This document shows positions 8,561-16,473 of a stretch of DNA of 64,000 bases, piece after piece. Each line of letters opens with the position of its first letter. The first letter of the stretch is position 1. The DNA lies in contig JABAQM010000001.1 of the NCBI GenBank assembly GCA_019187105.1, positions 1,302,001 through 1,366,000 on the forward strand, read 5' to 3'. Under the pieces are notes generated by a model, which saw only the letters and a list, made by a program, of their open reading frames with translations, did no database searches and had not been told where the DNA came from. Source of the DNA: Fimbriimonadaceae bacterium (GTDB lineage: Bacteria > Armatimonadota > Fimbriimonadia > Fimbriimonadales > Fimbriimonadaceae). A program made the position numbers and the translations under genes.

Positions 8561-9601
8561 GTGTTACGGGTGGAATTGCGCAAAGTCCCGCTTAAGAAGC
8601 GGTATCCCTTGCGCATCAGCCGAGGCATCAGCTACGGATCCGAAAACCTTTTCGTCCTGCTTGGCGACGGCCAGATTACGGGTATCGGCGAGGCTGCCCC
8701 TGGCACGGGCCACGGCGACGACTTTGCCGAAACCGCCTGCACCCAGATCCACGATTTCTTGCAGGGCATCGAGCTCTCCCCATATAATCTTGCCTCTATC
8801 GAGGCGGAAGCCAGAAAGACCGGCATGGAGGCCCCCGCGATTGCCGGGCTCGACACCGCTGTTTGGGATTACCTCGCCAAACGTGAGGCCAAGCCGCTTT
8901 TCCGGTATCTGGGTCTCATCGCCGACCAGCCTCCGACTTCGATTACCATCGGCATTAATCCCCTCGATGTGATTCGTGAGCGTGTGCCCGAGCTCTTGGA
9001 CCGTACTGGGGCGAGGTTTCTCAAAATCAAGCTTGGCAATCCGGAAGGCATCGAGGCCGATCGAGAGTCTTACGCCGTTGCTACCCAAGCCGCCGCTGCA
9101 CGACCCGTTCGATTTCGGGTCGATGCCAATGGCGGTTGGAGCACAGAAGATGCCCATTGCATGATCAACTGGCTCGCCGAGCGCGGATGCGACTACGTCG
9201 AGCAGCCCCTCGCCAAGGGAGAAGAAGCCGACTTGCCGAAGCTCTTTGAGACACGCCGGCTACCGATCTTTCTCGATGAGTCCGTGCATATCGCCGCCGA
9301 CGTCCACGGGGTCGCCGATCGCTGCGACGGAATCAACCTCAAGTTGATGAAAACGGGCGGCATCACCGAGGCATTGCGGGCGGTGGAATTGGCACGCCGT
9401 TACCGGCTTTCGACCATGATCGGCTGCATGGGAGAAAGCTCGGTCGCCATTGCCGCAGGAGCGGCGATCGGATCACTCTTTGACCACATCGATCTCGATT
9501 CTCACCTGAATCTCGATCCCGATCCCGCCACCGGCCTCGGCTTCGAGAAAGGCGTGCTTGTGCCCGCCGAACGGCCCGGCCACGGAGCCGAGCTACGGTG
9601 A
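8561..9601 (+). CDS. Enolase-superfamily epimerase (dipeptide epimerase / DgcA-like)
   Basis: About 346 residues. It shows the acid/base KxK motif (RFLKIKLGN), metal ligands in VDANGGW, VEQPL and FLDES, the second lysine in NLKLMKTGG, and the DLDSHLNLD motif near the end that marks L-Ala-D/L-Glu (dipeptide) epimerases. GTG 8561 gives a normal N-terminus (VLRVELRKVPL); TTG 8519 would add 14 unconvincing residues. The gene overlaps the next by GTGA, so the two are coupled. Epimerases paired with a DUF1611 protein are known as DgcA/DgcN in D-glutamate breakdown; a role in recycling murein peptides is the alternative. Confidence 0.85.
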   Translation: MLRVELRKVPLKKRYPLRISRGISYGSENLFVLLGDGQITGIGEAAPGTGHGDDFAETACTQIHDFLQGIELSPYNLASIEAEARKTGMEAPAIAGLDTAVWDYLAKREAKPLFRYLGLIADQPPTSITIGINPLDVIRERVPELLDRTGARFLKIKLGNPEGIEADRESYAVATQAAAARPVRFRVDANGGWSTEDAHCMINWLAERGCDYVEQPLAKGEEADLPKLFETRRLPIFLDESVHIAADVHGVADRCDGINLKLMKTGGITEALRAVELARRYRLSTMIGCMGESSVAIAAGAAIGSLFDHIDLDSHLNLDPDPATGLGFEKGVLVPAERPGHGAELR

Positions 9602-10626
9602 TCGCACCCCACCATCGCCTAGCCCTCTATATGCAGGGCGCGGTGGGCGATCCGACCGGAAAGATGGGATACGGACTGCTACGCTACCGGCCCGACCAAA
9701 TCGTCGCCGTGATCGATTCAACCCAGACCGCTCGGGCGTTGGGCGAAGTGGCTGGAATCGATCATCCCGCCCCCATCGTCACTTCGGTCGCCGATGCGAT
9801 GAATCTGGGCGCCGACGTCCTCATTCTTGGCATAGCGCCCAGCGGCGGCAAGCTGCCCGAAGAGTGGCTGAAAGAGCTGGACATCGCCATCGAAAGTGGG
9901 ATGTCGCTCGTTAATGGCTTGCATGACAAGCTGGCAGTCCGCTACGGCGATCTGGGTTCGGGACAGTTCGTCTGGGACATCCGGACCGAGCCGGACGGCA
10001 TCGGCGTCGGTACCGCCAAGGCTTCCAAACTAGCCGCCCGACGAATCTTGATGGTCGGCACCGACATGGCGGTGGGCAAGATGACGGCTGGCCTCGAGCT
10101 TCTTCGGGCCGCGCGGGAACGGGGCATCGATGCCCGTTTCGTCGCCACCGGGCAAATCGGGATCGCGATTACGGGAAAGGGCGTACCTTTGGACGCGATC
10201 CGGCTGGACTACGCCTGCGGCGCCGTGGAATCCGCCGTTCTGGACGAAAGCGAGGGTGAGTGGATCATCGTCGAGGGGCAGGGCGCGATCAATCATCCGG
10301 GCAGCACGGCAACCTTACCGCTGCTCCGAGGCAGCTGTCCGACCCATCTGATCCTCTGCTGCCGCGCCGGACAAGACCACCTTCTCAAACTGCCAGAGAT
10401 TGCAATTCCGCCGCTGCGGGACCTGATCAAGCTTTACGAGGACCTCGGCGGGGCGGGCGGCACCTTTCCACGCCCAAAGACGGTGGGCGTCGCCGTCAAT
10501 ACGTCCCACTTGGACGAAGCCGAGGCGTGCCGTGCCGTCCGGTCGATCGAGGCTGAAACAGGCCTGCCCGCCACCGACCCGGTGAGATTCGGCTGTTCTT
10601 CATGGTTGGATTCGATGAAGGTGTGA
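9598..10626 (+). CDS. DUF1611 P-loop protein (DgcN-like)
   Basis: A 342-residue protein with the DUF1611 layout: an N-terminal Rossmann-like domain (ALYMQGAVGDPTGKMGYGLL, VLILGIAPSGGKLP) and a C-terminal P-loop domain with GTDMAVGKMTAG at about residues 158-169 and IVEGQGAINHPG further on. Proteins of this family have been characterised as DgcN, an N-acetyltransferase acting on D-glutamate with the partner racemase DgcA. Here the gene begins with GTG overlapping the epimerase stop, which supports a two-enzyme module. The biochemical role in this organism is inferred from pairing. Confidence 0.82.
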   Translation: MIAPHHRLALYMQGAVGDPTGKMGYGLLRYRPDQIVAVIDSTQTARALGEVAGIDHPAPIVTSVADAMNLGADVLILGIAPSGGKLPEEWLKELDIAIESGMSLVNGLHDKLAVRYGDLGSGQFVWDIRTEPDGIGVGTAKASKLAARRILMVGTDMAVGKMTAGLELLRAARERGIDARFVATGQIGIAITGKGVPLDAIRLDYACGAVESAVLDESEGEWIIVEGQGAINHPGSTATLPLLRGSCPTHLILCCRAGQDHLLKLPEIAIPPLRDLIKLYEDLGGAGGTFPRPKTVGVAVNTSHLDEAEACRAVRSIEAETGLPATDPVRFGCSSWLDSMKV

Positions 10627-10640
10627 TCCAGCGGCAGACA

Positions 10641-10671
10641 GAAGAAAGCCCCGCAGCCTAAGCTGCGGGGC
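10641..10671 (-). terminator. Rho-independent terminator of the 10.7-11.6 kb gene
   Basis: A perfect 10-bp stem (GCCCCGCAGC with GCTGCGGGGC, 10648-10671) with a CTAA/TTAG loop. On the minus strand it is followed by TTTCTTCT and lies 17 bases after the stop of the gene at 10689. The + strand side has no U tract. Confidence 0.8.
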
Positions 10672-10688
10672 GGAAAGGCAAGACTAGC

Positions 10689-11564
10689 TTAAGCAGCCTT
10701 GGCGGTGTTGTTCCACGAGACGGTCGTGCTGAAGACACCCTTGGTGTTGTTCGAACCCACCCAGCAAGCTCGGTAGTAAACCTTCTTGCTGCTATTGAGC
10801 GAGTGGATGAACGGGAACTTGGCGCCCTGGGTCAGTCGCGTCCAAGCGCCGCCCTCGTAGCGATATTCGACGTAGGCAGCGCTAGCGCCCTCAGGGAGCT
10901 TGAACGTGCCGTTCTTGGTGCTGCCAACCCAAACGTTGACCTGGCCCTTCTTCGTACTGGTGAACCAGACGATCGGTGCGCTCTTGAGCACGCTCGAGTT
11001 GGAACTGCTCGATCGAACCGTCGTCGACTTCTTCGAGACGGTCTTTCGGGCGGTGCTGGTCGATCGAACCGGTGTGGTTGATCGCGAAGTGGTCGACTTG
11101 CTCTTCGAAGTGGTCTTCGAGGCAACCTTTGCGGCAGGCTTCGAAACCGTGCTTGAGATCGACGTCGTGGACGTGGTCGCCTTCTTGGCGGTGGTCTTCT
11201 TGCTGGTCGACTTCTTAGCAGTCGACTTGATCGACGGAACGCTCTTCACAGCGGTGTTACCGAACCAATACTGGCCATTGCCATTGAAGTTCTTGTTCTT
11301 CTGGATCTGGGCGAAGACCCACGAGAAGTACGACTGGAAGTTTGAATACTCGTTGTTCCAGAACTTGGTGAAGAAGTCATTCATCGCCGAGAACTGGGTG
11401 TACATGGCGTAGTTCTGCTGCCAGCTCTTGTAGAACTGGTTGAACACGCGAACGTCGCTCTGTGAGAAGCCATACGTTCGGTAGTGCGCATTGAACGTCT
11501 TGTGGAAGGCGGTCAGATACGTGTTGAACTGCGTCACATTGTTAGGAAACTTGAAGTTAGCCAA
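10689..11564 (-). CDS. Unknown three-part protein: aromatic-rich helical head, Ser/Thr/Lys linker, beta tail
   Basis: A 291-residue protein starting at TTG 11564, with AGAGG about eight bases upstream. Residues 1-100 are extremely rich in Phe, Tyr, Trp and Asn with an aromatic every three to five positions (FNTYLTAFHKTFNAHYRTYG, FWNNEYSNFQSYFSWVF). Residues 105-195 form a low-complexity Ser/Thr/Lys/Ala linker resembling H1 tails. Residues 200-291 look like a beta domain (VWFTSTKKGQVNVWVGSTKN, YVEYRYEGGAWTRL). No signal peptide or TM segment. It is a single-gene unit with its own terminator. I recognise no family; a structural, granule-surface or DNA-binding protein are open possibilities. Confidence 0.8.
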   Translation of the reverse strand: MANFKFPNNVTQFNTYLTAFHKTFNAHYRTYGFSQSDVRVFNQFYKSWQQNYAMYTQFSAMNDFFTKFWNNEYSNFQSYFSWVFAQIQKNKNFNGNGQYWFGNTAVKSVPSIKSTAKKSTSKKTTAKKATTSTTSISSTVSKPAAKVASKTTSKSKSTTSRSTTPVRSTSTARKTVSKKSTTVRSSSSNSSVLKSAPIVWFTSTKKGQVNVWVGSTKNGTFKLPEGASAAYVEYRYEGGAWTRLTQGAKFPFIHSLNSSKKVYYRACWVGSNNTKGVFSTTVSWNNTAKAA

Positions 11565-11791
11565 ATTTTAAACCTCTTTTTGACATGGTCCGCCACATGC
11601 GTGGTCGAACGAGACTGATCAATCCAGGTGTCGGCGGCGCCCGAAAGATTCTTTAGGCCAACTTGTGAAAAAAGTCGCAGAATGAGAGAAAAAAGTGGTT
11701 GCGCATGCCTGATTGGCCCGGAAATTGAAGAAAAGACGCCTTCCGCGAAGGACGGAAGGCGCCACAAAAAATAGGAAGGTTGACGGGTCTC
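11565..11791. other. Intergenic region between two minus-strand genes
   Basis: Contains the ribosome binding site (AGAGG) and presumably the promoter of the aromatic-rich protein gene, and the terminator of the sigma-factor gene at 11735-11763. Short open frames here have no protein-like composition. Confidence 0.6.
11731..11763 (-). terminator. Rho-independent terminator of the sigma-GGDEF gene
   Basis: CGCCTTCCG (11737-11745) pairs with CGGAAGGCG (11753-11761) around a seven-base loop, extended by G-C pairs outside. On the minus strand it is followed by TTTTCTTC. It lies about 30 bases beyond the stop of the sigma factor gene. Confidence 0.8.
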
Positions 11792-13066
11792 TTAGGCTGC
11801 AAGATCTTGACGAAAATCGACGGCGACGGGCAATGGGTTCGCCTTCTCGATGAGCTCCTCAACCGTCCGACCAAAGTCGGGGGCGAAGGTCGATCCCGTG
11901 CGAGCGCGGATGGGTCCCGAGGGCGTCGTTCGAGAGCCCAACCAGGCTTCGAATCGGCTACGGATTCGGTCCTCCAAAACCTCCACGTTAGGGCCGGTGG
12001 CCGGCAGAATGATCCCAAAGCCGGTGGCGCCCCAGCGGCAAACGATATCAAGCCGCCTGACATTGTCCTTTAGGAAGTCCGCGACATCGAGCAAGAGATC
12101 GCGGACGCTGTCGTCACCATAGAAACTCTGTAGCTGCTTGATTCCCTGGAAGTCGATGAGCATGACGCCGATGACGCTGTCTTCTGCCACCGCCCGGTGG
12201 ACTTCCTCCGTCAAACGTTTGCGGAAGTAGTTCTCGCTATAAATCCCCGTCACGTCATCGAGTTCCTCACACTGCACGACGTTGTGGGCTGCGCTGAGCA
12301 TCCGGTCAGATGCTTCTTCGTTGCTGAGAATCCGACGCAGTTTGGAAAGCGATTGCCGCAGGATGTGGGACACGTAATTACAGGAGATACCGAGTTCGGT
12401 GGCTATTTCAGTCTGACTCTTCGCGTCAAAATGGAACGCAACGAGCACCTTTTGCTCCAGCTCCCGAAGCTGCGAGATCGCGGATTCGAGGACCACCCGA
12501 TCTTCAACCGTTAGCTGTTCGGGACAAAAGTCGGCGGAGTCGATTCGGTCGAGATCGGTGTCACCGTCTTCGTCGTTCGGAGTCGAGTCGAGCGATGCCA
12601 CCCGCAGCATCTCCTGGGTAGCGAAAACGTCCCGCACGGTGCTTTCGCTCACCTGGAGGTGTTCGGCGATTTCACGTTCAGTCGGCTGACGTCCGAATTC
12701 GGACTGCAGCATCAACGCCGCACGATGGACCTTTTGGCGAAGTTCTTGGAGCCAGGCTGGATGCCGAATGACTTGGGACCGGTCGCGGAGGTAGTGCTTG
12801 ATCTCTCCGGCAACCAGATGGGTGGCATAGGTATTGAAACGTACGCCGGCATTCACATCGAACTTCGAGAGCGCATTCAGCAAGCCAATGTAGCCGACCT
12901 GCACGAGGTCGTCAAAGGGCTCGATGCCACTGAAGCGGCGAGCGATGCGCTCGACCAACCCCGAGTATTCGACAATGATAAGATCCTTCAGGTCCGGCCG
13001 CGGATCGTCCAGGTACCGCACGACCAGGCTTTCAGGGTCCTGATCAAACTTGTAAAGTTCAACCAC
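11792..13066 (-). CDS. Sigma-70 family factor fused to a degenerate GGDEF domain
   Basis: A 424-residue protein from GTG 13066 with GGAG seven bases upstream. Residues about 30-100 are sigma region 2 (FDDLVQVGYIGLLNALSKFD, FNTYATHLVAGEIKHYLRDR), about 105-155 region 3, and about 190-247 region 4 with the HTH QTEIATELGISCNYVSHIL; the pattern is closest to SigB/SigF-type or FliA-type group 3 factors. From residue 270 (DDVTGIYSENYFRKRL) a GGDEF domain follows. Its active site reads GATGF (346-350) instead of GGDEF, so cyclase activity is unlikely, but an inhibitory-site RxxD (RRLD, 337-340) sits exactly five residues before it. This suggests c-di-GMP binding. The gene is alone, followed by its own terminator. 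Confidence 0.88.
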   Translation of the reverse strand: MVELYKFDQDPESLVVRYLDDPRPDLKDLIIVEYSGLVERIARRFSGIEPFDDLVQVGYIGLLNALSKFDVNAGVRFNTYATHLVAGEIKHYLRDRSQVIRHPAWLQELRQKVHRAALMLQSEFGRQPTEREIAEHLQVSESTVRDVFATQEMLRVASLDSTPNDEDGDTDLDRIDSADFCPEQLTVEDRVVLESAISQLRELEQKVLVAFHFDAKSQTEIATELGISCNYVSHILRQSLSKLRRILSNEEASDRMLSAAHNVVQCEELDDVTGIYSENYFRKRLTEEVHRAVAEDSVIGVMLIDFQGIKQLQSFYGDDSVRDLLLDVADFLKDNVRRLDIVCRWGATGFGIILPATGPNVEVLEDRIRSRFEAWLGSRTTPSGPIRARTGSTFAPDFGRTVEELIEKANPLPVAVDFRQDLAA

Positions 13067-13198
13067 AATTTCACTCCGTTGATGCTGCTGAGCCAGATTC
13101 CTTTCTGGCTTGCCGCGGTTCGCGCCATCCTGGCGACCAACGCGGCGACTCCTATTCCTTATTCACGATTCGATTTAGAACGATTACGTCATAGATGG

Positions 13199-14401
13199 TT
13201 AGTTCACACTGTTAACGAGTTTGAAGATCGGGGTCATAACCGAGATCGCGATGAAGCCGACAATGCCACCCATGAAGATGATGAGCATCGGCTCGATCAT
13301 CGACGTCAGGCCCTTGACGGTTTGTTCGACGTCCTGGTCGTAGAAGTCACCGATTTTGACGAGCATCTCCGAAAGTCGTCCTGACTCTTCGCCGATGTCG
13401 ATCATATGGGTGACCATGGTGGGAAAGAGGCCCGCCTGAGTCAGCGGCAGCGAAAGCTTGTTACCTTCGCGGATGCTGTGACGAGTCTGCTCGACGGCGC
13501 TCGACAGGACGACGTTGCCCAATGTCTCGCCGACGATCTCAAGGCTGCGCATGATCGGCACACCGCTACTGATGAGCGTGCCGAAGGTGCGGCAGAAGCG
13601 GGCCACGCTCATCTTGAGCGAGAGCTCGCCGACAACGGGAAATTTCAGTTTCAGGTAGTCCACCTGCCACCGGCCGTGCTCTGTCTTGATCCAGAACTTC
13701 AGGCCAATGAAGCCGCCGAACATGACGAGGATGATGATCCACCAAAACTGCTGCATGAAGTCGCCGACGCCGAAGAGCGCGGCGGTAACCGGCGGCATCT
13801 CAACGCTCATGCCCGTGAAAATCTCTTTGAATTTGGGAAGCACGAAGCTGAACAGTACGAACAGCATCAGGAAGCTGAAGATGAGCACCAACACGGGGTA
13901 CATCATCGCGCTCTTGATCTTGCTCCGGATCTCGGACTCGTATTCGAGGAAGCCAGCCAAGCGGTCAAGGATCACGTCGAGGATGCCACCCAGCTCAGCT
14001 GCCCGCACCATGTTGACGTAGAGCTTGCTGAAAACTTTGGGATGCTTAACCAGAGCCTCATTAAGCGCTGCGCCACCCTTGACGTCGATTACTACCTGCT
14101 CAAGAGCAGGTCTAAGGACGGGATCCTTAGTCTGCGAGGTCAAGATATCCAGGCATCGCAGAATCGGAATGCCCGCATCGATCATCGTTGCGAACTGGCG
14201 TGAGAAGACAACCAGGCTCTTGGCTTTGAGCTTCCCTCCCCGCCGCGCGGCCGTCTTCGCCTTACGGGTCTGTTTGACCTCCAAGACATGCAGCGACTGG
14301 TCGCGGAGCTTCGAGAGAATCATGCCTTCGCTCTCGGCTTCCATCACGGCTTTGACGGTACGACCCGAAGGATCGAGGGCGGTGTAGGCAAACAGAGGCA
14401 T
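13199..14401 (-). CDS. pilC: Type IV pilus / type II secretion inner-membrane platform protein
   Basis: A 400-residue GspF/PilC protein. It starts MPLFAYTALDPSGRTVKAVMEAES, has two T2SSF repeats (about residues 68-190 and 272-393; VVFSRQFATMIDAGIPILRCL and MSVARFCRTFGTLISSGVPIMRSL) and three TM segments (about 169-190, 219-240, 370-395). It forms the platform on which the PilB/PilT motors act. No motor ATPase gene is adjacent; the rest of the pilus machinery in this window is at 49-56 kb. AAGGAAG gives a good ribosome site. Confidence 0.93.
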   Translation of the reverse strand: MPLFAYTALDPSGRTVKAVMEAESEGMILSKLRDQSLHVLEVKQTRKAKTAARRGGKLKAKSLVVFSRQFATMIDAGIPILRCLDILTSQTKDPVLRPALEQVVIDVKGGAALNEALVKHPKVFSKLYVNMVRAAELGGILDVILDRLAGFLEYESEIRSKIKSAMMYPVLVLIFSFLMLFVLFSFVLPKFKEIFTGMSVEMPPVTAALFGVGDFMQQFWWIIILVMFGGFIGLKFWIKTEHGRWQVDYLKLKFPVVGELSLKMSVARFCRTFGTLISSGVPIMRSLEIVGETLGNVVLSSAVEQTRHSIREGNKLSLPLTQAGLFPTMVTHMIDIGEESGRLSEMLVKIGDFYDQDVEQTVKGLTSMIEPMLIIFMGGIVGFIAISVMTPIFKLVNSVN

Positions 14402-14535
14402 GGTCGCTTCCTTTCGAACTTCAGGAGGAGGTTCCGTATCCCGGCGCCCAATTCTCCCAAGAAAATGATCGGCATCGGATTTCGGGCCGCTTGGTGAAAT
14501 GCGGAAAATTCAGGAAATCCCGCAAGACTTGCAGG

Positions 14536-15465
14536 CTAGGAGCGAATGTAGGGGGTATCCGGCATTCCCGCGAGGCTACGGAGCCGTCGGATCCGCTCGT
14601 CGGTCGGCGGGTGGGTGCTGAACAAGCCCAAAAGTGCCTGACCGGAATGGCGGAGAGGGTTAATGATGTACATGTGCTGCGTCGCCCGGTTCGCCGCTTC
14701 CAGTGGCTCCGTGTCTGCGGCGATGCGTTGAAGCGCGTTCGCCAATCCTTCCGGATAGCGAGTCAGCTCGGCGGCGGTGGCATCGGCCAGATATTCCCGC
14801 TGACGGCTAACCGCCAGTTCAAGCAGCTTTGCAAAGATGGGAGCCACGATCGCAAGTATCAACCCGATGATGACGAAGATCCCGTTGTCGTCGCGATCTC
14901 GCCGTCGGCCACCACCCCAGAATATGGACCGCCCAAGAAAATCCGCCATCAGGGGAATCAGCCCGGCAACGATCGCCAGGGTCGTCATCAGCTGAATGTC
15001 GTTGTTCCGAATGTGACCGATCTCGTGGGCCACGACACCCTGGAGTTCATCGCGATTCAGCTTGTCGAGCAATCCGGTAGTCACCACGACGACCCCCCGC
15101 TTTGGACTGTTTCCCGTCGCAAAGGCGTTCGGAGCCGAATCGTCGATCACATAGACATGCGGCGTCGGGATTCCCGCCGCAAGAGCCATCTCCTCCGTCA
15201 CGTTATCAAGCCGGCGGAGTTCCAGGGGGCTCACTTCCCGAGCCTGAGAAATGGACAGCACAATGTCGGGCCCTTTGGCCAGCGAGATCATGCCGAGAAC
15301 GAGCCCTATGAGTGAAGCTCCCAAGCCGCCGTAAACCCAATAGTCAGGAGCGTAATAGCCGACCAATGCCGAGCCCAGCGCCGCGAGCAAGAGCATTAGC
15401 AGAAAGATGTAGAAGTAGCTGGCGCGACGGTTGCCGTCGATCTGCTGCCGAATGGTCCGTCGCAT
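14536..15465 (-). CDS. htpX: HtpX-like zinc metalloprotease (M48)
   Basis: A 309-residue membrane protease. Two N-terminal TM segments (about 20-36 and 40-62), the zinc motif VVAHEIGHIRNND (about 142-154), two more TM segments (about 162-180 and 200-220) and the third ligand in REYLADATAAEL match HtpX. It degrades misfolded inner-membrane proteins together with FtsH, which is encoded at 36-38 kb. It is 70 bases downstream of the cyclase start on the same strand direction, with no obvious operon partner. Confidence 0.92.
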   Translation of the reverse strand: MRRTIRQQIDGNRRASYFYIFLLMLLLAALGSALVGYYAPDYWVYGGLGASLIGLVLGMISLAKGPDIVLSISQAREVSPLELRRLDNVTEEMALAAGIPTPHVYVIDDSAPNAFATGNSPKRGVVVVTTGLLDKLNRDELQGVVAHEIGHIRNNDIQLMTTLAIVAGLIPLMADFLGRSIFWGGGRRRDRDDNGIFVIIGLILAIVAPIFAKLLELAVSRQREYLADATAAELTRYPEGLANALQRIAADTEPLEAANRATQHMYIINPLRHSGQALLGLFSTHPPTDERIRRLRSLAGMPDTPYIRS

Positions 15466-15510
15466 GCCTGTCCGTGATTGTTACGGAAACGGGTGTCAGT
15501 TCGCTTCGAA

Positions 15511-16404
15511 CTAGGCTTTTCGGCGGGTGGTGTCGGGCTTTCGCAGATACATCATCCGATCGGCGGCACCCAACAAGTCTTCAAAGTCGGTAGAGCTATG
15601 TGCCCATCCGACAGACGTGGTTAGGGCAAAGTGAAGACCATCAACCGGCAAATCGCCACGGACGGACATCTCAAGCCGCTCGGCAACCTCCCGGCATTCG
15701 GCCTCGGAAGCGCCCGGCAGCAAGACACAGAATTCGTCTCCACCGAGCCGGGCGACCACGTCATAGGAGCGGGTAGCTTCCCGTAACTTCTGGGCGATTA
15801 GCTGCAGAGCTCGGTCTCCCGCCTCGTGCCCAAACTGGTCATTGGTCTGCTTTAGACCATTCATGTCGAGAAGAACCAGGCCAAAGGGCACCTCGCCGTT
15901 CTGTCGCTTCAGATTCTCCAGGTGAGTTTCGAAGCCGCGGCGATTCAGCAGGTGCGTGAGGGGATCAATTCCTGCCAGCACTGCCATTTTGCGCACATCG
16001 CTCATTAGCTGCTGCTGCACGGCATGCTCAACCGTGATGTCGGTGATGATTTCGAGCCGGTCTCGCCGATCCGGTCCCTCTACCGAGGTCGGCGTCGAAA
16101 TCACAATTGCCTGGCGTTTGTCGCCGTTCTCGGTCAGGAATGCGGCTTCGAATCTTTCGCTGACGTTTCCGCCTTCGACATCAGGAGCGGGATGCCGGTT
16201 AAGAATGAAGTCCGATTCATAGCGACCGATCATTCGTTGGGGCGAGGAGTGGAGCCACTTTGCCAGGAAGGGGTTGACCCAAAGAATCTTGCCGAACGGA
16301 TCAACACGCCAGATTCCCTGCCGAATCGTGTCGATCACGAACTCAAACTCCTGCACCTGGTTCAGGGTCGTACTGATATCACTTGGCTCTCGACTGGTTG
16401 ACAC
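15511..16404 (-). CDS. PAS-GGDEF diguanylate cyclase
   Basis: A 297-residue protein without TM segments. Residues about 20-130 form a PAS sensor (VIDTIRQGIWRVDPFGKILWVNP), residues about 135-295 a GGDEF domain with the intact active site RLGGDEFCVLLPG and an I-site RSYD five residues before it, so it should make c-di-GMP and be product-inhibited. DPLTHLLNRRGFETHL marks the domain start. A PilZ protein (42.3 kb) and the sigma-GGDEF fusion (11.8 kb) are potential receivers in the same window. Confidence 0.92.
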   Translation of the reverse strand: MSTSREPSDISTTLNQVQEFEFVIDTIRQGIWRVDPFGKILWVNPFLAKWLHSSPQRMIGRYESDFILNRHPAPDVEGGNVSERFEAAFLTENGDKRQAIVISTPTSVEGPDRRDRLEIITDITVEHAVQQQLMSDVRKMAVLAGIDPLTHLLNRRGFETHLENLKRQNGEVPFGLVLLDMNGLKQTNDQFGHEAGDRALQLIAQKLREATRSYDVVARLGGDEFCVLLPGASEAECREVAERLEMSVRGDLPVDGLHFALTTSVGWAHSSTDFEDLLGAADRMMYLRKPDTTRRKA

Positions 16405-16473
16405 AGCAATCTATTCAACGCGTTTTTTGGGATTCCGCGACTCCCTTCGGACCAAAGGCCCAGGCAATTCAGC

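Noticed and set aside
12659-13384. Open frame on the + strand across the sigma factor start and the pilC end
   Set aside because: It is antisense to two clear genes and has no recognisable protein features.
13406-14203. 265-codon open frame antisense to pilC
   Set aside because: His/Asp/Glu-rich composition typical of antisense shadows; pilC is certain.
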